Source: Branchiostoma floridae (Eukaryota > Chordata > Leptocardii > Amphioxiformes > Branchiostomatidae). Taken from it: a stretch of DNA of 60,000 bases. The translations under genes and the position numbers were made by a program. Shown here piece after piece: positions 1 to 12,097 of this stretch. The stretch's first letter is position 1. Every line of letters starts with the position of its first letter. The notes under the pieces were generated by a model. The model had not been told where the DNA came from and searched no databases. It saw nothing but the letters and a program-made list of their open reading frames with translations. The DNA lies in assembly GCF_000003815.2 (NCBI RefSeq), contig NC_049991.1, positions 15,396,202 to 15,456,201 on the forward strand. The letters run 5' to 3'.

Positions 1-840
1 TTTCAGTCTTTTTTTTTTCATGCACAATTCCATAAAACCCATTGTACTCAATATTCTATGGAGTGCCCTTTCTGTTCCTCAGGTTTATGCTATGCTGCAA
101 AAAATAGCACCCAGAGTAACCCGATAACTACACAAAACCACTTCAGTATTCTGTACGCCACTTCACACCCAGGTTAATCTGTAGAAGGGCTTTGAGTTTG
201 CTATTATTAGTCATGGTCTGTAACTTTGAGGACACCTGAGGTACACAGAAATGGCTTTAGTATTGCAAGAGCCTCTCTAATGCAGCTTAAAACTGATACT
301 TCTGTGAAGCAGTGAATGCAGTACAATAGGCAGTAGTGCAATTCAGACTATAGTGACTAGGACAGACTTGCACAATACTGGAGAAGTAATATCTCAGTTT
401 GAGTTTGAGTTTGGCTTGAACTGAAAGATAAGTTATCACATTGATGAAGGTTAAAAATCCAGGTAATATGATACACAATGCAAATGTTATCTAACTTCTT
501 TTAAGTGACATAAGTGTAGATGTTGTCAGAGAGCATCCACTATCTTTTCTCTTTCCAATATGATTTATTCAACATTGTTATAGAAAATCTATTGCCAATA
601 ATAAGCTTCATGTCAGCAGGTACAATGTCATACTTGTATGTATACCAGTCACCCGAGCTCGAGTGTATTGTTCTATTATTATCAGTAACATTCTTGAGTT
701 CTCCTATTGCAAGGTGATAATCTCAAATGTCCTTGACAACACGCATGCTGCAATTTGTGGCAATTACCATAGTATTTTTAGCTGTTGTTATTAAGGAACA
801 CCTGTTCGGACAAAAACTGGTTGTTTTCCACACATACAGT
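1..840. other. Upstream flank, no gene seen
   Basis: AT-rich sequence with only short stop-bounded reading frames and no recognisable domain or repeat. Part of it may be promoter or distal 5' region of the WD40 gene. Confidence 0.5.
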
Positions 841-1136
841 GTGACAAGTGCAATTTGCAGAAAAACAAAGAAACTGCTGATCTGCACATAATGTGGGACT
901 ATGAACCGGATGTTTGTAAAGCTTTGTGATTCTCTCCGCAGAATGCAGTGACTACTGAGCAAGCACCCATCCTCCTTTTTATCACCCAGGTTTCCAAACA
1001 ATGTGACAAGCAAAATGCCAGTAAAAAAAAGAAGAAATTGTTTATTCGAGAATATGAACTGGATGTTCGTATTTTGTGATTCTGCCCACAGAATGCAGTG
1101 ACTACTGAGGAAGCACTCATCCTCCCTGGTATCATC
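841..1136. repeat. Imperfect tandem duplication just upstream of the WD40 start codon
   Basis: Two copies of about 150 bp (841-~986 and 1001-~1136) share GTGACAAG, TATGAAC.GGATGTT.GTA, TTTGTGATTCT, AGAATGCAGTGACTACTGAG and CATCCTCC in the same order. Copy 2 ends only about 25 bp before the initiator ATG, so the duplicated unit probably covers promoter or 5' UTR sequence. Confidence 0.8.
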
Positions 1137-1159
1137 TTGAACAGTCTTCCGACCGTGCC

Positions 1160-4100
1160 ATGGCCAGAAGACGTCTTGAAGCAGCGCTGGATGCTGGGAG
1201 GGAGATCAGTAAGGAGCAGGACCCCTTCAGCAAGCTGACGACGCTGAGTCACATCCCGGTGCAGCGGGAGTTAGCTGGAGCCTACAGTCTGCAGTTCTCT
1301 CTGACCGGCAACCAGCTGGCCGTGGGATTTGGCAATGGTGCAGTGCAGGTATGTCAACATTTTTAAGAAAAAAAATACAAGAAAGTTGTCTTGGCAGTTT
1401 GGCTGTATCATTTGATTTTTTTACTATTTGGAAGATCACCAAAAAATTACCTTTTTGCTAAAATCACAATATGCACTAATTTTGCAGAACGTTGGACAGT
1501 TCATCAATAGTAATTGTATTATATGTACCTTATGGTGGACTAGTAACTAGTGTTATGTACTGTATGACTTAACTCCTAAATCCAGCCCTCGGGCAGGATT
1601 TTTGCAAATAGAAAACTGTAATTTAATTGCTCACAATCGTCCCTGGGGTAACCTAGATCCATTGTTTTTAAAAACAGGGTATTCAAGGGAATCAAGGCGA
1701 CAGATGGTGGTTTCAATCTGGAATACATTGAAATAAGAATGATTTTAGATATTGCAGTTCGAAACCACTGTCTGTCAACCTGTCACCCAAAATATCTTGT
1801 TTTTATATTCATGTATTGCAAAATCATGCCAGAGGGCTAATTGCTCATTTATAAACAACGGAATCTGATATACCCCATAGATAAGAAGGTGAACTAGTAT
1901 TAGATGTAGCTGTTCACAGTTCTGAACAAACAGCAGTCAAACAAACTTGAATTTGTACTCTTTTGTGTCTTGGGTAACCTGTTACCGAGATTGTGCTGCA
2001 TGCAAGAACATGACGACAAAGCTCCCTTTTTCACAGTTGTACAACCCTGAGAATGGGGAGATGAACCTTGCCCTGAAGAAGGGGTCGAGTCGGAGGGGCC
2101 TGGCTGTCATGTCCCTGTGCTACCACCCCCTGGATAATGGTATCATCCTGGAGGCTGGGGCTGATGGAAACATCGGCTGCTGGCAGCTGGAGACGTCCAT
2201 GTGCACACATAGTCTACAGGGTAGGTCCTGTCCAATACTTTTACTATATCTGTGAGCCTGAAACATGCACACATACTCTACAGGGTAGGTCCTACAATGT
2301 ACATCCACATACACTTTTACTATACATGTATCTGTGAACCTACATTGTATATCTGATGACACGTGTATACACAGTCTAGGGTAGGTCCTACATCCAACAC
2401 TCTTATCTGTAAACCTTTAAAACACGTGCTGACACAGTCTACAGGGTAGTTCCTACATCCAACACACATGTCTGTAAAGGCCTAAACCTTTAGTGCTCAC
2501 ACAGTGTGCAATATAGTCTGGTCCTGAGTCCAAAACTTACAGACCCATATCTGTGTGCCTTTGATGAAGATATTCACACTTTGTAGCCTGTTTTCTTATT
2601 CATTTGATGATTTTTATCTTCTGATCAGAACTGCTGATGGCTTTCAACATTGCTGCCCAAATAGGTGTACCTGTATTCTACCAGATATAATTTGTACACC
2701 ATTAATTTACAGAGGACCAGAATGAGATAAATGCCATGGACTTCAACCTGGACGGAACTGTGTTTGCCACAGTAGGGAAGGACAGGCACATACGCATGTA
2801 TGACAGCAAAACTTTCGAGGTATGCACAACTTAAGTTAGCATATTTGAGCAACAAAAAGTGGTTGCTGTATAGGTTTATCCATTCTTAAGCTTACTTACC
2901 ATTGATTTGAAATGAAAGTTTTTTATCCTTGCTTTCGAATCTGTGTTGTCTCCTAATCTACCATATCACATACCATATCACATAGGGCAGGGCTTGTTGA
3001 AATGCAAACATCTGCTGATCCCAAAAAAATTGCACATTGGTTGAGTAACAGTGGGCATTTAACTGCAAAATTGTCACTTACATGTACAGCTCGTAAACTT
3101 TTCAGCAACATTTCAGCAGAAAATATGCCTGACCCTCATGCGATTTTCAAATTCTGTGACTCTTCTGGATATAAACAGATACGGCTGAAGCTTATTGGCT
3201 GGGTGAGAGGCTTTATGAACGTTTTCATCTCTACTTTGACCCTTTCCTCAGCTGTTGCAGACTCTAGAGGCGCCCAACCCGCTGATCGAGGACGTCCAGC
3301 CGACATCAGGACACAGCAGGAGGATATACGCCATCAAGTTCCACCCCACGGACAACTACATGTTCATCACTGCTGGCTGGGACAACAGTCTCAAGGTGGG
3401 AGGAGGGCAGTTTTGTGGTTGAGAGTTGGAGGATGTTGGATAGATCTTTGGGAGAGGGGGAATATTATGCCGGTTTCCGATTTGATCAACATGGTGATTC
3501 ATAGGGACACAAGGAGGGGCAACCATGTCTTTTTTTTTTAAAGAATTGTGCAGGTGCATGCAGATCCTTGTGGGGTCATGAGATCAGATCTTATACCCGG
3601 TCAGAAACTGTCATGATTATGGCCTCAAACATCTGCTTGAAGATTTGCTGAATGTTGCCTGTGTAGGAGGACTAGAGAAATGTTGTTTGATGTACTAGAC
3701 ATTTGTAACTACCATTTCAGGACATGACGAAACAGTTAAATTTGGTCGGTGATGGGGACAGGATTTGTGCATTTTGTGTTCAAAGCCAAACATTCTAAAG
3801 TGTTATTTTCTTATCATTGGTAATGTTTAGATGTTACACAGTACTCTTTTCTACCCATTTATCAGATATGGGATCGCAGAACAAAGGGAGGTGCCAAGAG
3901 GGTGATCGGTGGACCACACGTCTGCGGGCCGGCCCTGGATATCAAGGTAAGACTCCTGGGATTACTTTTCACGTCCAGTTGATACTTGAAATATAATATT
4001 TAATAGAAAACTCTGCAAAGAGATATTTCTAACTGTAAAGCAATCAATCTTACACTTTAACATCTGGGCTAGACAGAACACTAGACTTTTATATAGCAGG

Positions 4101-5668
4101 AACTGTTAAGAAGGAAAAAAAACAAATGATCATCAAGGTACATGTATCTCCAATACAGTAGAAGCCAGTTAATTGCATAATGGATTTATGCATACTTCTG
4201 TTAACTGCACAGAATCCCAAAATCCCAAACCAGTGCGGTCCAGCTAGATAACTTCGCATTTTTGCACCAGCCAGGTAATTGCCAAAATTCACTGGCAATA
4301 GGCCTTGCAATGAAGCGGCTTGTACTGTACTCCTTTTTTTCCCATTTCTTTTTATTCTATATCTTCTCTATATCTTCAATGCTTGTATTTCCAGGATAAC
4401 AAAGTCCTGACAGGTTCGTGGGTTGCGAAGGGCTCGCTCCAGCTGTGGCACTTCCAGGAGCGCAGCCTGCTACAGACGATACCGTTCCCCGCGGGGAAGG
4501 GCGGAGAGTTCCTGTACTGCGCCCAGTTCTGCGACCACGACGTGGTGCTGGCGGGCGGCAGCGGCACCAACAGCGCTCAGGCCATACAGACGAAGAATGG
4601 AAATGTACGGAAACTGTTGTTTCATTCAGTTTGGTTAACACTGGTTTGCCTTTATCCGTGGGGTAACCTATATTCGTTGTTTTAAAAAATGGTATAGTTC
4701 TAGAATGTATGTTTGAATACATGGTGCTGGCGGGCTTTCAAACTGCCGTCCATCGACTTAATTTCTCTAAATACCCTGTTTTTAAAGACAGCAGTTACAG
4801 GTTACCCTGGGGGAAAAGGTGAATTAGCATTACATCTCCTGTGCCTATGTAACTATTGATGCTGTGGCACAGATGACTTTATTCAGAAATTGGGAAAATG
4901 ACAATTGCTTAGGTACATGTACATTTCCATTCAGTAAGAAAGTGACAAACTTAGATTATTATTACTAGTGCCACTTGCCTTCCTGTTGCAGAAATGCACT
5001 AAAATTTTCTGCAATACTGGATTTATCAGATAGGGGGCACTGATGAGACATTATCAAACTCCTCCCTCTGTAAAATATCTGCAACTTAACTTTTGTAACT
5101 CCATTTTATCAAAACATCAGATAAACCTTTCATTGTGATATATGAACTCACTATAACAGACAACAGATAGACACAATCTGCCATCAGTATACTACTTCTA
5201 TTCTAAAAAAGATAGTTGAAACTATTAAACAACCAGTCATTTTCACTACATGTAGCTACCGGTATTTGAAGTTGGCTTGAAGTAGTAAGTCTTGTAGCAA
5301 TTATAGGATAGACAACTGATTTTTGCATTAGAGGAAGTATGTTCATTTGTGGGTTCTTTGTACTGAACCAATACCAATAAACTGCCAATGTTTTTGTTGC
5401 CCTTTGGCTGTCCTTTGTATCTAATCCTAAGGATAGTGGGTTTTGCTTACCTGGTAGGTAATTGGTATTTTTTGTGTACAAAGAACCTTAATACCCTGTG
5501 AATACCAACCTAATGAAACTCTTCTTGGGTTTTTGTTTGTATTTTCAGGTGTTAGGATCAGTAGATGGAGGTGGCAAGGCAGTACAGACGCTAGACGCCA
5601 TCAGAGGAGGTCGTCTGTTGGCAGTAGGAGGGCTGGGACCCCAAATCACTGTGGGAAAGTTGGAGTAA
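1160..5668 (+). CDS. WD40-repeat beta-propeller protein, seven coding exons, 344 aa
   Basis: Exons read as 1160-1348, 2037-2220, 2713-2819, 3252-3395, 3866-3946, 4395-4604 and 5549-5668. All introns are GT-AG, and the joined frame is open from ATG to TAA. Most borders are phase 0; the exon 2/3 border splits a Glu codon. WD-type repeats are visible at residues 41-68 (ending GNGAVQLYN), 85-115 (GADGNIGCWQLE), 128-156 (GKDRHIRMYD), 181-211 (GWDNSLKIWDRR) and 236-255 (LTGSWVAKGSLQLWHF); the last exon supplies a final strand set. A GPHVCGPALDIK segment precedes repeat 5. WD40 propellers are protein-interaction scaffolds with no catalytic role of their own. The partner here cannot be read from sequence. 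I do not recognise a named orthologue; the GPH.CG.ALDI..LTGSW signature recalls WD40 proteins of invertebrates and protists, from memory only. The ATG at 1160 (context gccATGG) is the first in frame. The exon structure is secure; the function is not. Confidence 0.9.
1624..1902. mobile_element. Palindromic MITE, TAATGCTAGTTCACC family, copy 1 (intron 1)
   Basis: The left end has TCCCTGGGGTAACCTAGATCC and the right end has the inverse TACCCCATAGATAAGAAGGTGAACTAGTATTA, split here only for description. The interior shares ACAGGGTATT..AGG and a GG.GGTTTCAATCTG segment with the other copies. It lies wholly inside intron 1 of the WD40 gene and is the most diverged of the long copies. Confidence 0.7.
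2204..2565. repeat. Minisatellite spanning the exon 2 / intron 2 border
   Basis: About five units of 60-100 bp share CACA.AGTCTACAGGGTAGGT, CCTACATCCAACAC, and TATCTGTGA.CCT. The first unit contains the last codons of exon 2 (THSLQ) and the real donor at 2221. Later units at about 2267, 2366, 2429 and 2493 repeat the donor-like GGTAGGT with increasing decay. It is intronic after 2220. Confidence 0.8.
4636..4832. mobile_element. Palindromic MITE, TAATGCTAGTTCACC family, copy 2 (intron 6)
   Basis: It begins TAACACTGGTTTGCCTTTAT and ends GGTGAATTAGCATTA. The arms carry CCGTGGGGTAACC and its inverse GGTTACCCTGGGGG, and CCCTGTTTTTAAA is kept near the right arm. It starts 31 bp after the exon 6 donor. 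Confidence 0.75.
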
Positions 5669-6176
5669 ACTGTTAACATTGTCCAGTCCAGGCTGAAAAT
5701 ATGCAGAGTTGTTTTTGGAGGATATTGACTTCCAGTGAAGATGCAGCAAGGATCAGTCTTTACATTGCAAAAGCCTTTCTGTACACTCTATATTTCTATG
5801 TGGGTGATGCAGTATTTTCACACTCATGGAAAATCGTTTCGAGAGTCATTTCTCTATGAAGTTAGTGTCTTAGACATCAAATTTTGTATAGCAGATGCAA
5901 CGTGACAGCCTTGTAGCATTCAAACAGCAAATTAATGGTAGTGTCAAACATTGAGAATGTTTTCTGCTCCAGTTTTTCAATGGTTTAAATCTGAGCTTAA
6001 GATGTACTAAGTATATTTCAGCATTTCCTGTAATGTACAGTTTTATAAACCTACAAACTTTTATGTTGCCCATTTCTAGAAAAAAAACTAAAACCTAATC
6101 TGGGACCGCTATAGAGGTATGACTCCAGATCAGTGTACAGACCACTCAAGGGGTCGATAAAATCTGGATAGGTAGT

Positions 6177-6230
6177 AGCCTGGGTACCATCCGTATTCTA
6201 CCGGGCTCCTTACACTCGCTACCTTAGGCT
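6177..6230. mobile_element. Short AGCCT-ended element, 54-bp form
   Basis: It runs from AGCCTGGGTACCATCC to CTACCTTAGGCT. The first half is nearly identical to the left arm of the 18831-18927 foldback, but the mirror arm is almost wholly lost. It lies in the presumed 3' UTR of the WD40 gene. Confidence 0.6.
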
Positions 6231-6998
6231 TGATAGGTAGTCACCATAGGCAAGATTCTAAATGCTTGTGTCAATGGGGAAAAGTATGGCTAAGGGGTCA
6301 CCAAAAAGGGGTCACATTGGCCAGGCAGTCTTCATGTAGAGGTGGTCACTTTAACAGGTAGCCCCCTACATGCTAGTAAGCCATCTTGGACCATGTTTCT
6401 TCTGATAATAGCAACAAATACTGTTAGGCTACAGGGAAAGGGTGGTGTGTCTGTTTATGAAACTGGTTAGGGCAGTCAGTAAAGGTTTTTTATTCTGCCT
6501 TTAAAGTTTGTATTTCCCTTTCTACAAGCACCTCCTGTGCTATAAACCTTGTACAACCTGTCTTATTTCGAAGCTCCTGACTGCCCCCATCTACTTAATG
6601 GAATAGTCCTAGTGATGTTTGAATAGTGCAATAGAGAATATATATGTTTAGTTTACAGAAACTCTTCTTTTGGTTCACCAAGGAAATTACACTCAGTCTG
6701 GTTTCAGCATCATTGCAGTAAGTGTGACATGAAGCCAGTTTATAAAGATTATGTATGTGTATATAGTGGATGTTTGGTACAGTTCCAAGAAAGGCATATG
6801 ATGTTGTCAATAATGGTTCACGTTTGTAGCGTAGAGTTTGGGGCTATTGGGAAATGTTTCTGATGCTGTAAATGTTGATATTTGAGAGAAGAAATGTTTA
6901 CATTCCATCCATGTAAGGAACTTTATGATTGGGTTTTCAGTTTTTTAAAATGCTAGTGTTCTGGAAAAGCTGCTTGATAAACATTATCAAATACAGGG

Positions 6999-7004
6999 AA
7001 TAAA
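6999..7004 (+). terminator. Candidate poly(A) signal of the WD40 gene
   Basis: An AATAAA hexamer lies about 1.3 kb after the stop codon at 5668. I found no earlier AATAAA or ATTAAA in the 3' flank. If it is used, 5669 to about 7020 is 3' UTR. A transcript end is needed to confirm it. Confidence 0.35.
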
Positions 7005-7690
7005 GATCTCACTGCATAGAATGACCAGGGCAGACTAAGCTCTATTCTGTTTCTGAAGTTGAGTAGAAAGAAATATTTGCATCAAGTGAATCCATGTTAA
7101 GTGGAACAAATGTTGTAGTTTGGGGATATACAGAGATAAGAAAAATCCTTTTGTGTAGGTGACCAAAGCACTGCAGTTCATACTATAAGTGCTAGGGACC
7201 ACTGTCAGTCCTCCCAGCAAGATTGGATCCCTCCCAAAATCTATGAAAAGAAGGAACATGTTGCCCAATACAGCAGGTGTCCACTCAGTCAATATATAGT
7301 GCTTCATGTGAAAGAACATAAATGGAGTCAGCATTCTTTTATATCGGTTATTGGGGCTTTGAAATATTAATCTAGCGCAAAGATGTTTTGTGCACTTTAT
7401 CCAATATCATAATGGTTATGACAAAAAGTACAATGTATGTTTCTTTTCGGTACCCAGAATGTGACTTCTGTGGTATGCAACACACTTTTGATTGCATAAG
7501 TCATTCCTACGTCTTTCCCTTATTCTTTTAACCATTTCATAACCTGTCTCAACTGGAAGGCACACATGTTGCTACTTATTACTTTTACCCTTATTTGAGA
7601 GCATTGCTGCCCTTTCAGCATCAGAATGGAAAGACCTCCCCAGCACATCTTGGCATGCAAACTTGCTGCCAGTTTCTGTTACAAAAGTAT
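7005..7690. other. Intergenic, nothing recognised
   Basis: AT-rich unique-looking sequence with no open frame of interest and no tandem or inverted repeat noted. Confidence 0.5.
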
Positions 7691-7911
7691 TAATGCTAGC
7701 TCACCTGTATCCGTTGGGTAAACTATATCCATTGCTTTTTAGAAACAGTGTATTTAGGCAAATCAAGTCGGTGGGTGATAGTTTTAATCTGCAATATCCT
7801 AAAAATATTGCAATTTGAAACTAATGTTCATCAACGTTATATCCCCCAAATACCCTGTTTTTAAAAGCAACGGATATAGGCTACCCAATGGATAAAGGTG
7901 AACTAGCATTA
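7691..7911. mobile_element. Palindromic MITE, TAATGCTAGTTCACC family, copy 3
   Basis: A well-preserved 221-bp copy, TAATGCTAGCTCACC to GGTGAACTAGCATTA. Inner arms are GTTGGGTAAACTATATCC and GGATATAGGCTACCCAA. It is flanked by TAT on both sides, a possible 3-bp target duplication. There is no coding capacity, so it must be moved by a transposase encoded elsewhere. Confidence 0.85.
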
Positions 7912-7967
7912 TATGGGGAGTCAGTTTGTAACAGAAGTAGGCAACTACTGAGAAAACATACATTTTT

Positions 7968-7992
7968 GCCTCCCAACATCCGCTTGGAGACT
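7968..7992 (-). mobile_element. Solitary MITE end, CCAAGCAGATGTTGGGAGGC type
   Basis: TGCCTCCCAACATCCGCTTG followed by GAGAC. The same end is seen at 36547-36570 and, in the other orientation, at 59904-59930. No partner arm was found close by. Confidence 0.45.
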
Positions 7993-8356
7993 ATGAATGT
8001 ACCACAGGGAGATGTTTTGAAGCCTGTAGGTTGGAAATATGATCTGTTGTGATTGGTCGAGCTGCATCTGTTAAATGTCGCTAATGGGATCCGACCAAGC
8101 GAGGAGGCAGCGTGGGACGTTTCAGATGTTCCGGGATAATGTAATAGGTGGTTGAGTGTATCCCGAGGGCAAAGGTACACATTTCTGTTGATAATCCCCC
8201 ACTCAGATCAAACACCAGCAAAACAACTAGCCATGTTGGATGGGGTTTTAACCCTTGATGAGGTAGATCTTTGGCATGAAGTTCATACTGTATTGATCAG
8301 CGGTTGGGCAGTATTTAGAAGGTTAAAAACATGCTTTGTTTTGGCTATAAGTAACG

Positions 8357-8420
8357 TTAGCCTGGATACCAGACACCAACCTCAAAGAGGCTGGGGTCTG
8401 GTAACAAGGCTAGGCTATGA
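8357..8420. mobile_element. Short AGCCT-ended foldback
   Basis: TAGCCTGGATACCAGAC is answered by GTCTGGTAACAAGGCTAGGCTA, with a short AGCCTC-type inner stem (CAACCTC/GAGGCTG). It belongs with the elements at 18831, 20421 and 47476. No target duplication was seen. Confidence 0.55.
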
Positions 8421-10395
8421 GCAACTTACAGAGGCCATGCAGTACTGCATTGGCCCCAAATACTAGCACACTGGTGAGCTGCAGCCTGTAAAGATGAAGT
8501 AAACAATCTACTCAATCACCTTTTGTCTTCCAGTCAACTACCAGCTATTTCCATTGAATTGTTATGGAGAATTTGCTCTTTTTATCCAGCAAACAGGAAA
8601 TATTGACCTCTACGAAGATCACCTAGACAACTGGAGAAGTGACCTTCTACAGACAACCCGTGTGATACATCGATCAAATAATTCCATACCACACCATTTC
8701 TCATGGCATGGGGAGGATGGGGTGGGCGTATATGGCCTAACCGTAACAAATTCAATCATTATATACAGCAGATTATCAGTCAGTACATGTATATATAATA
8801 CAAGCATCCTTTCTATGTTTAAACGATTAGGACATCTAGATTTTCTTTCTGACGTTTCACATACAGCTCATATAGAATAGAACGTCCTGAACTTGAAGTG
8901 GCCCTTTTTGTTTCTGAGTTGAAAGGTATCAAAACACTAGATTAGAAGCATTTGGTACATGTACTTTTACTTTTATCTTGTCACAAGTGCTGACAAGATT
9001 GATGACTTAACAAGGCATGAAATGTCAAGTGATGCTGCTTTTTGTGATGTCAATGATGTGGGGAATATATTCATAAGATCACACCTACTGACCTATGATT
9101 ACTGCCATGAGCTGTTGTTACACGATCCAGGACTAAGCCATGGATTATACCATACCATAATTGCAAATCTCAATACAAGGAGTTTTATAGAGTTGTTTAC
9201 TCTACTGGACACACCACACCGATGTCTGTGACAAAAAGGGGAAAACGTTATAGATATCATGACAGTGAAAAGTTTAGTCCTATTTTTTCTTTGCTTTATT
9301 CGTTTAAGAAACCATCTATCGAACTTGTATGATGAAAAAGAGGGATTCAGAAACTTTCTTCCTGAGTTCAAGAGATGTTTTTGAGATTTTTGAGTTCTGT
9401 CTGATATGAGATATATTTGATTTTATGAAAAATTGCACTTTGAAAATAACGTTTCGTTTACAAATTTGTTATGAAGAAACTCTTCGCAACTGAAACCATG
9501 CATGCCATATCCAGGCTTGTTCAGCTTAGTTTTTTCTTCCGAACGTTCGCGATCCCGGAGGCATGGAAACGACTGTTTTGTGAACACGAACTGGAAACGG
9601 CAGGATACCAGGCCAGGGGAGAGAGTAGGGTAAGCAGCATATCACGCCTACGGTAGCCGAGGAGATCACCGTGCTGGCCCACTAGCACTATCGTAATCGG
9701 GGTGTTAGAACTAACTTACACCTTGTCCTCTCCTTGGTGCTGAAATACTGTTCGGGCGTTTGTTACATCCCTGCTTCATGTCTGCTGCACGAGTGGAACG
9801 CACCTAAAACTTCAAATTATCAGTACGTATACCCCCCCCCCCCTTCTCTCTTTCTCTATACATGTATATGTATATGTACAGAGGTGAACATAAATAATAT
9901 GTTTATCAAAGTACCGTTACATGTGTAGTAGAGGAGAGGAATAGGTGGAGTGAGATCAAACTGGTGAATTCGAGTACGAATTTAGAGTTACGTTCCAAAA
10001 CCTGACTGGGAGACACGTTTCTGTCACAGCGGACGGCCTTTCATCACCAATGACAAAGCTATGGAATTGTTACGTCTGTTTTGGATCCCCAATAGTTTTC
10101 CATGATGCAAACGATTAATTACGGATGCCTTCTTCATTCACCAACAGCTACCATAACAAACTTTACAAACGTCGCATCCCCTGACATGTTACGTACGTCG
10201 TGCGTGGGTTGGGAAAGGTCCGCCTACGCACGTCCTACTGTTATCAAATCAAGGGATCGTTTCACATCTCAGCGTCCGATCTCCAAGCAGACGTTGGGAG
10301 TATAAAATATTTACGTTCTCTTCCCGGGCCCGTTTCTGTCACAAACCGGTTGAGGGATGAGGAATTTTCCTCACAACATTCACTTGATTAAAACA
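8421..10395. other. Intergenic, no gene recognised
   Basis: Holds a 13-base C run at 9831-9843 and otherwise unremarkable sequence. Open frames such as that at 8554-8880 show no domain or compositional sign of coding. Confidence 0.5.
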
Positions 10396-10571
10396 GCATT
10401 GTCCAGCGTTAAAGTCAATGTAGGTGCATACAGGAGTTTTGTCCAGTGTTAATGTTATCGTAGGTCCATACAGGACTGTTATCTAATGTTGATGTTGATG
10501 TTGCCATAATTTCACACAGGACTGTAATCCAGTGCTAATGTAACATTAATCATAGGTCCATACAGGACTGT
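10396..10571. repeat. Minisatellite, about four 40-46 bp units
   Basis: Units end in GG(T/G)(C/G)CATACAGGA and contain GTCCAG.GTTAA.GT. The third unit is the most diverged, with ATTTCACACAGGA in place of the usual end. Confidence 0.7.
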
Positions 10572-11128
10572 TATAAGCCTGTTTTACGTACCGTTATTTT
10601 TGCAGAAGTCGACAAATGTGATTTATACAAAAGGGGAGTAGCATTTGGTATTCATTCTGCATGCTGTTACCTTGTACCCGCGGAGTATTTACCGTTGACA
10701 ATGCGTGTCCATCCAGAACGTTTGAGACGGTTCCTAACAAATGCTCCGGAGGGGTTAGCAGTAACATCTGTGCCGGAAACAGATCAATCCGTCGTGACGT
10801 CAGCACACGGTGGCGTTAGTTACGCGGGTTATTGAGTCCGGATATGGATAGCTTTTATGGTTCTCCCGTGATTATATCGGGCCATCCAGGTCCCGCGACC
10901 CTTCCTTCAGGAGGGTGACAAGTTCAGCGTCATTCCTTTAAGTGTTAATGATGTCCCGCGGTGTCAGTCCTTGGCACCTGGCGGATGGAGGAAGTCTGTA
11001 AATCAGTTTCGGTGTTGTTACTGATTAAGGGGGCGGTCCTGGACAGATAGGCCTGTGCGCCTGAAAAGTAATCACTTGCTGAATACGTAACATCAACTTT
11101 TACCGAGCTGGTAGGGTAGGCAAAGTGA

Positions 11129-11296
11129 ATTTCCAAGCAGATCCTGCGGTAGCATAAGATAGTATCAAACGCTGGCAGAGGAGTGAAGCCGGTCTAGGAG
11201 TGTGTACCCCGGTGCCCGTTTGACTCCCTTTGGCCGGCTATACTCCTTGACCAGCTTCGATACTATCTTATGGCACCATAGGATCTGCTTGATTAC
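11129..11296. mobile_element. Foldback MITE with CCAAGCAGATCC ends and probable 9-bp target duplication
   Basis: Left arm TTCCAAGCAGATCCTGCGGT and right arm ATAGGATCTGCTTGA are inverted, as are ATAAGATAGTATC and GATACTATCTTAT. Flanks are GCAAAGTGA (11120-11128) and GCAAAGTTGA (11297-11306), a decayed 9-10 bp duplication. It is non-coding. Confidence 0.8.
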
Positions 11297-11320
11297 GCAA
11301 AGTTGATTTCGCAGAACAGC

Positions 11321-11690
11321 CGGGTGCGTATATATGTTCAAGTCCGTTTGAGGTCCGTATGGGATTCTTTAATAGCCTCTACCAGTTCCCATATGATGCT
11401 GGAAACATAGTAAAACTTGCCAGAGGAGTTAGGATCAGTTAACTGTCCAAGAATAATGGTTTGCGACCAGCTAACTCCGCTAGTATGTTATCTGGGTATA
11501 TTTGTATATATGAAGAAAGACTGAATGCAGCTACAGGACTCTTCAAAGACTGTAGAGGCAGAACACAGTGGATGATGATGATATTTGTCCAATTTCTACT
11601 ATTTTTCCAGCGCCTCGTGGAGTCTGGTAGAGGCTAAGACTTCCATACGGCCCTCATACGGACTTGAATGTATACGCACGTGTGAACCCA
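11321..11690. mobile_element. Long palindromic MITE, outer CACACGTGCGTATATATTCA family, copy A
   Basis: Nested inverted arms: GTGCGTATATATGTTCAAGT with its inverse ending ATACGCACGTGTGAACCCA, then TAGCCTCTACCAG / CTGGTAGAGGCTA, then GCCAGAGGAGTTAG-type core arms. Copy A carries about 80 extra bases (roughly 11510-11590) in the core that other copies lack. Confidence 0.8.
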
Positions 11691-11930
11691 CTTTACCCTA
11701 GTCTTACAAAGTGAGCCAAAGGTAACCTATACTTGAGATTATATTTCATGGACCGCACATCGTATTAGAGCAGGCGGAATCCCTCCCCTTTGATCGCACT
11801 GTCGATGAAAACTCACTAGTACCGGTACTTGACACAATTCAGCTCTTGCAAGCTCTCGATCAATATTCTCTTTTTGATATAACGTTAACCTATAATATCT
11901 TTATCGCGTGTGTCTCAGTAACTCATCTAT
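11691..11930. repeat. Segmental duplicate of 15053-15280
   Basis: Starts TTTACCCTAGTCTTACAAAG and shares CTTGAGATTATATTT, CCGCACATCGTATTAGAGCA, CGGAATCC, CTTGACA.AATTCAGCTCTTG and AATATCTTTATCGC in order with 15053-15280. Both copies follow directly on a MITE of the same family, so MITE and flank were duplicated together. Confidence 0.8.
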
Positions 11931-12097
11931 ACGAAGATATTTCGCGGCGTCCTCTTAGGTCTAGCACCAACTTTCTAAATTGTGATGATAGAAGAAAAAA
12001 ATCGGTGCGGCCACATTAAAATAAGCTGAAAAGGATTTCCTTCAAAGGGATTTCCTTCAACGACGCGAAAAACTAAACCAACATGCATTTGTTCTTG

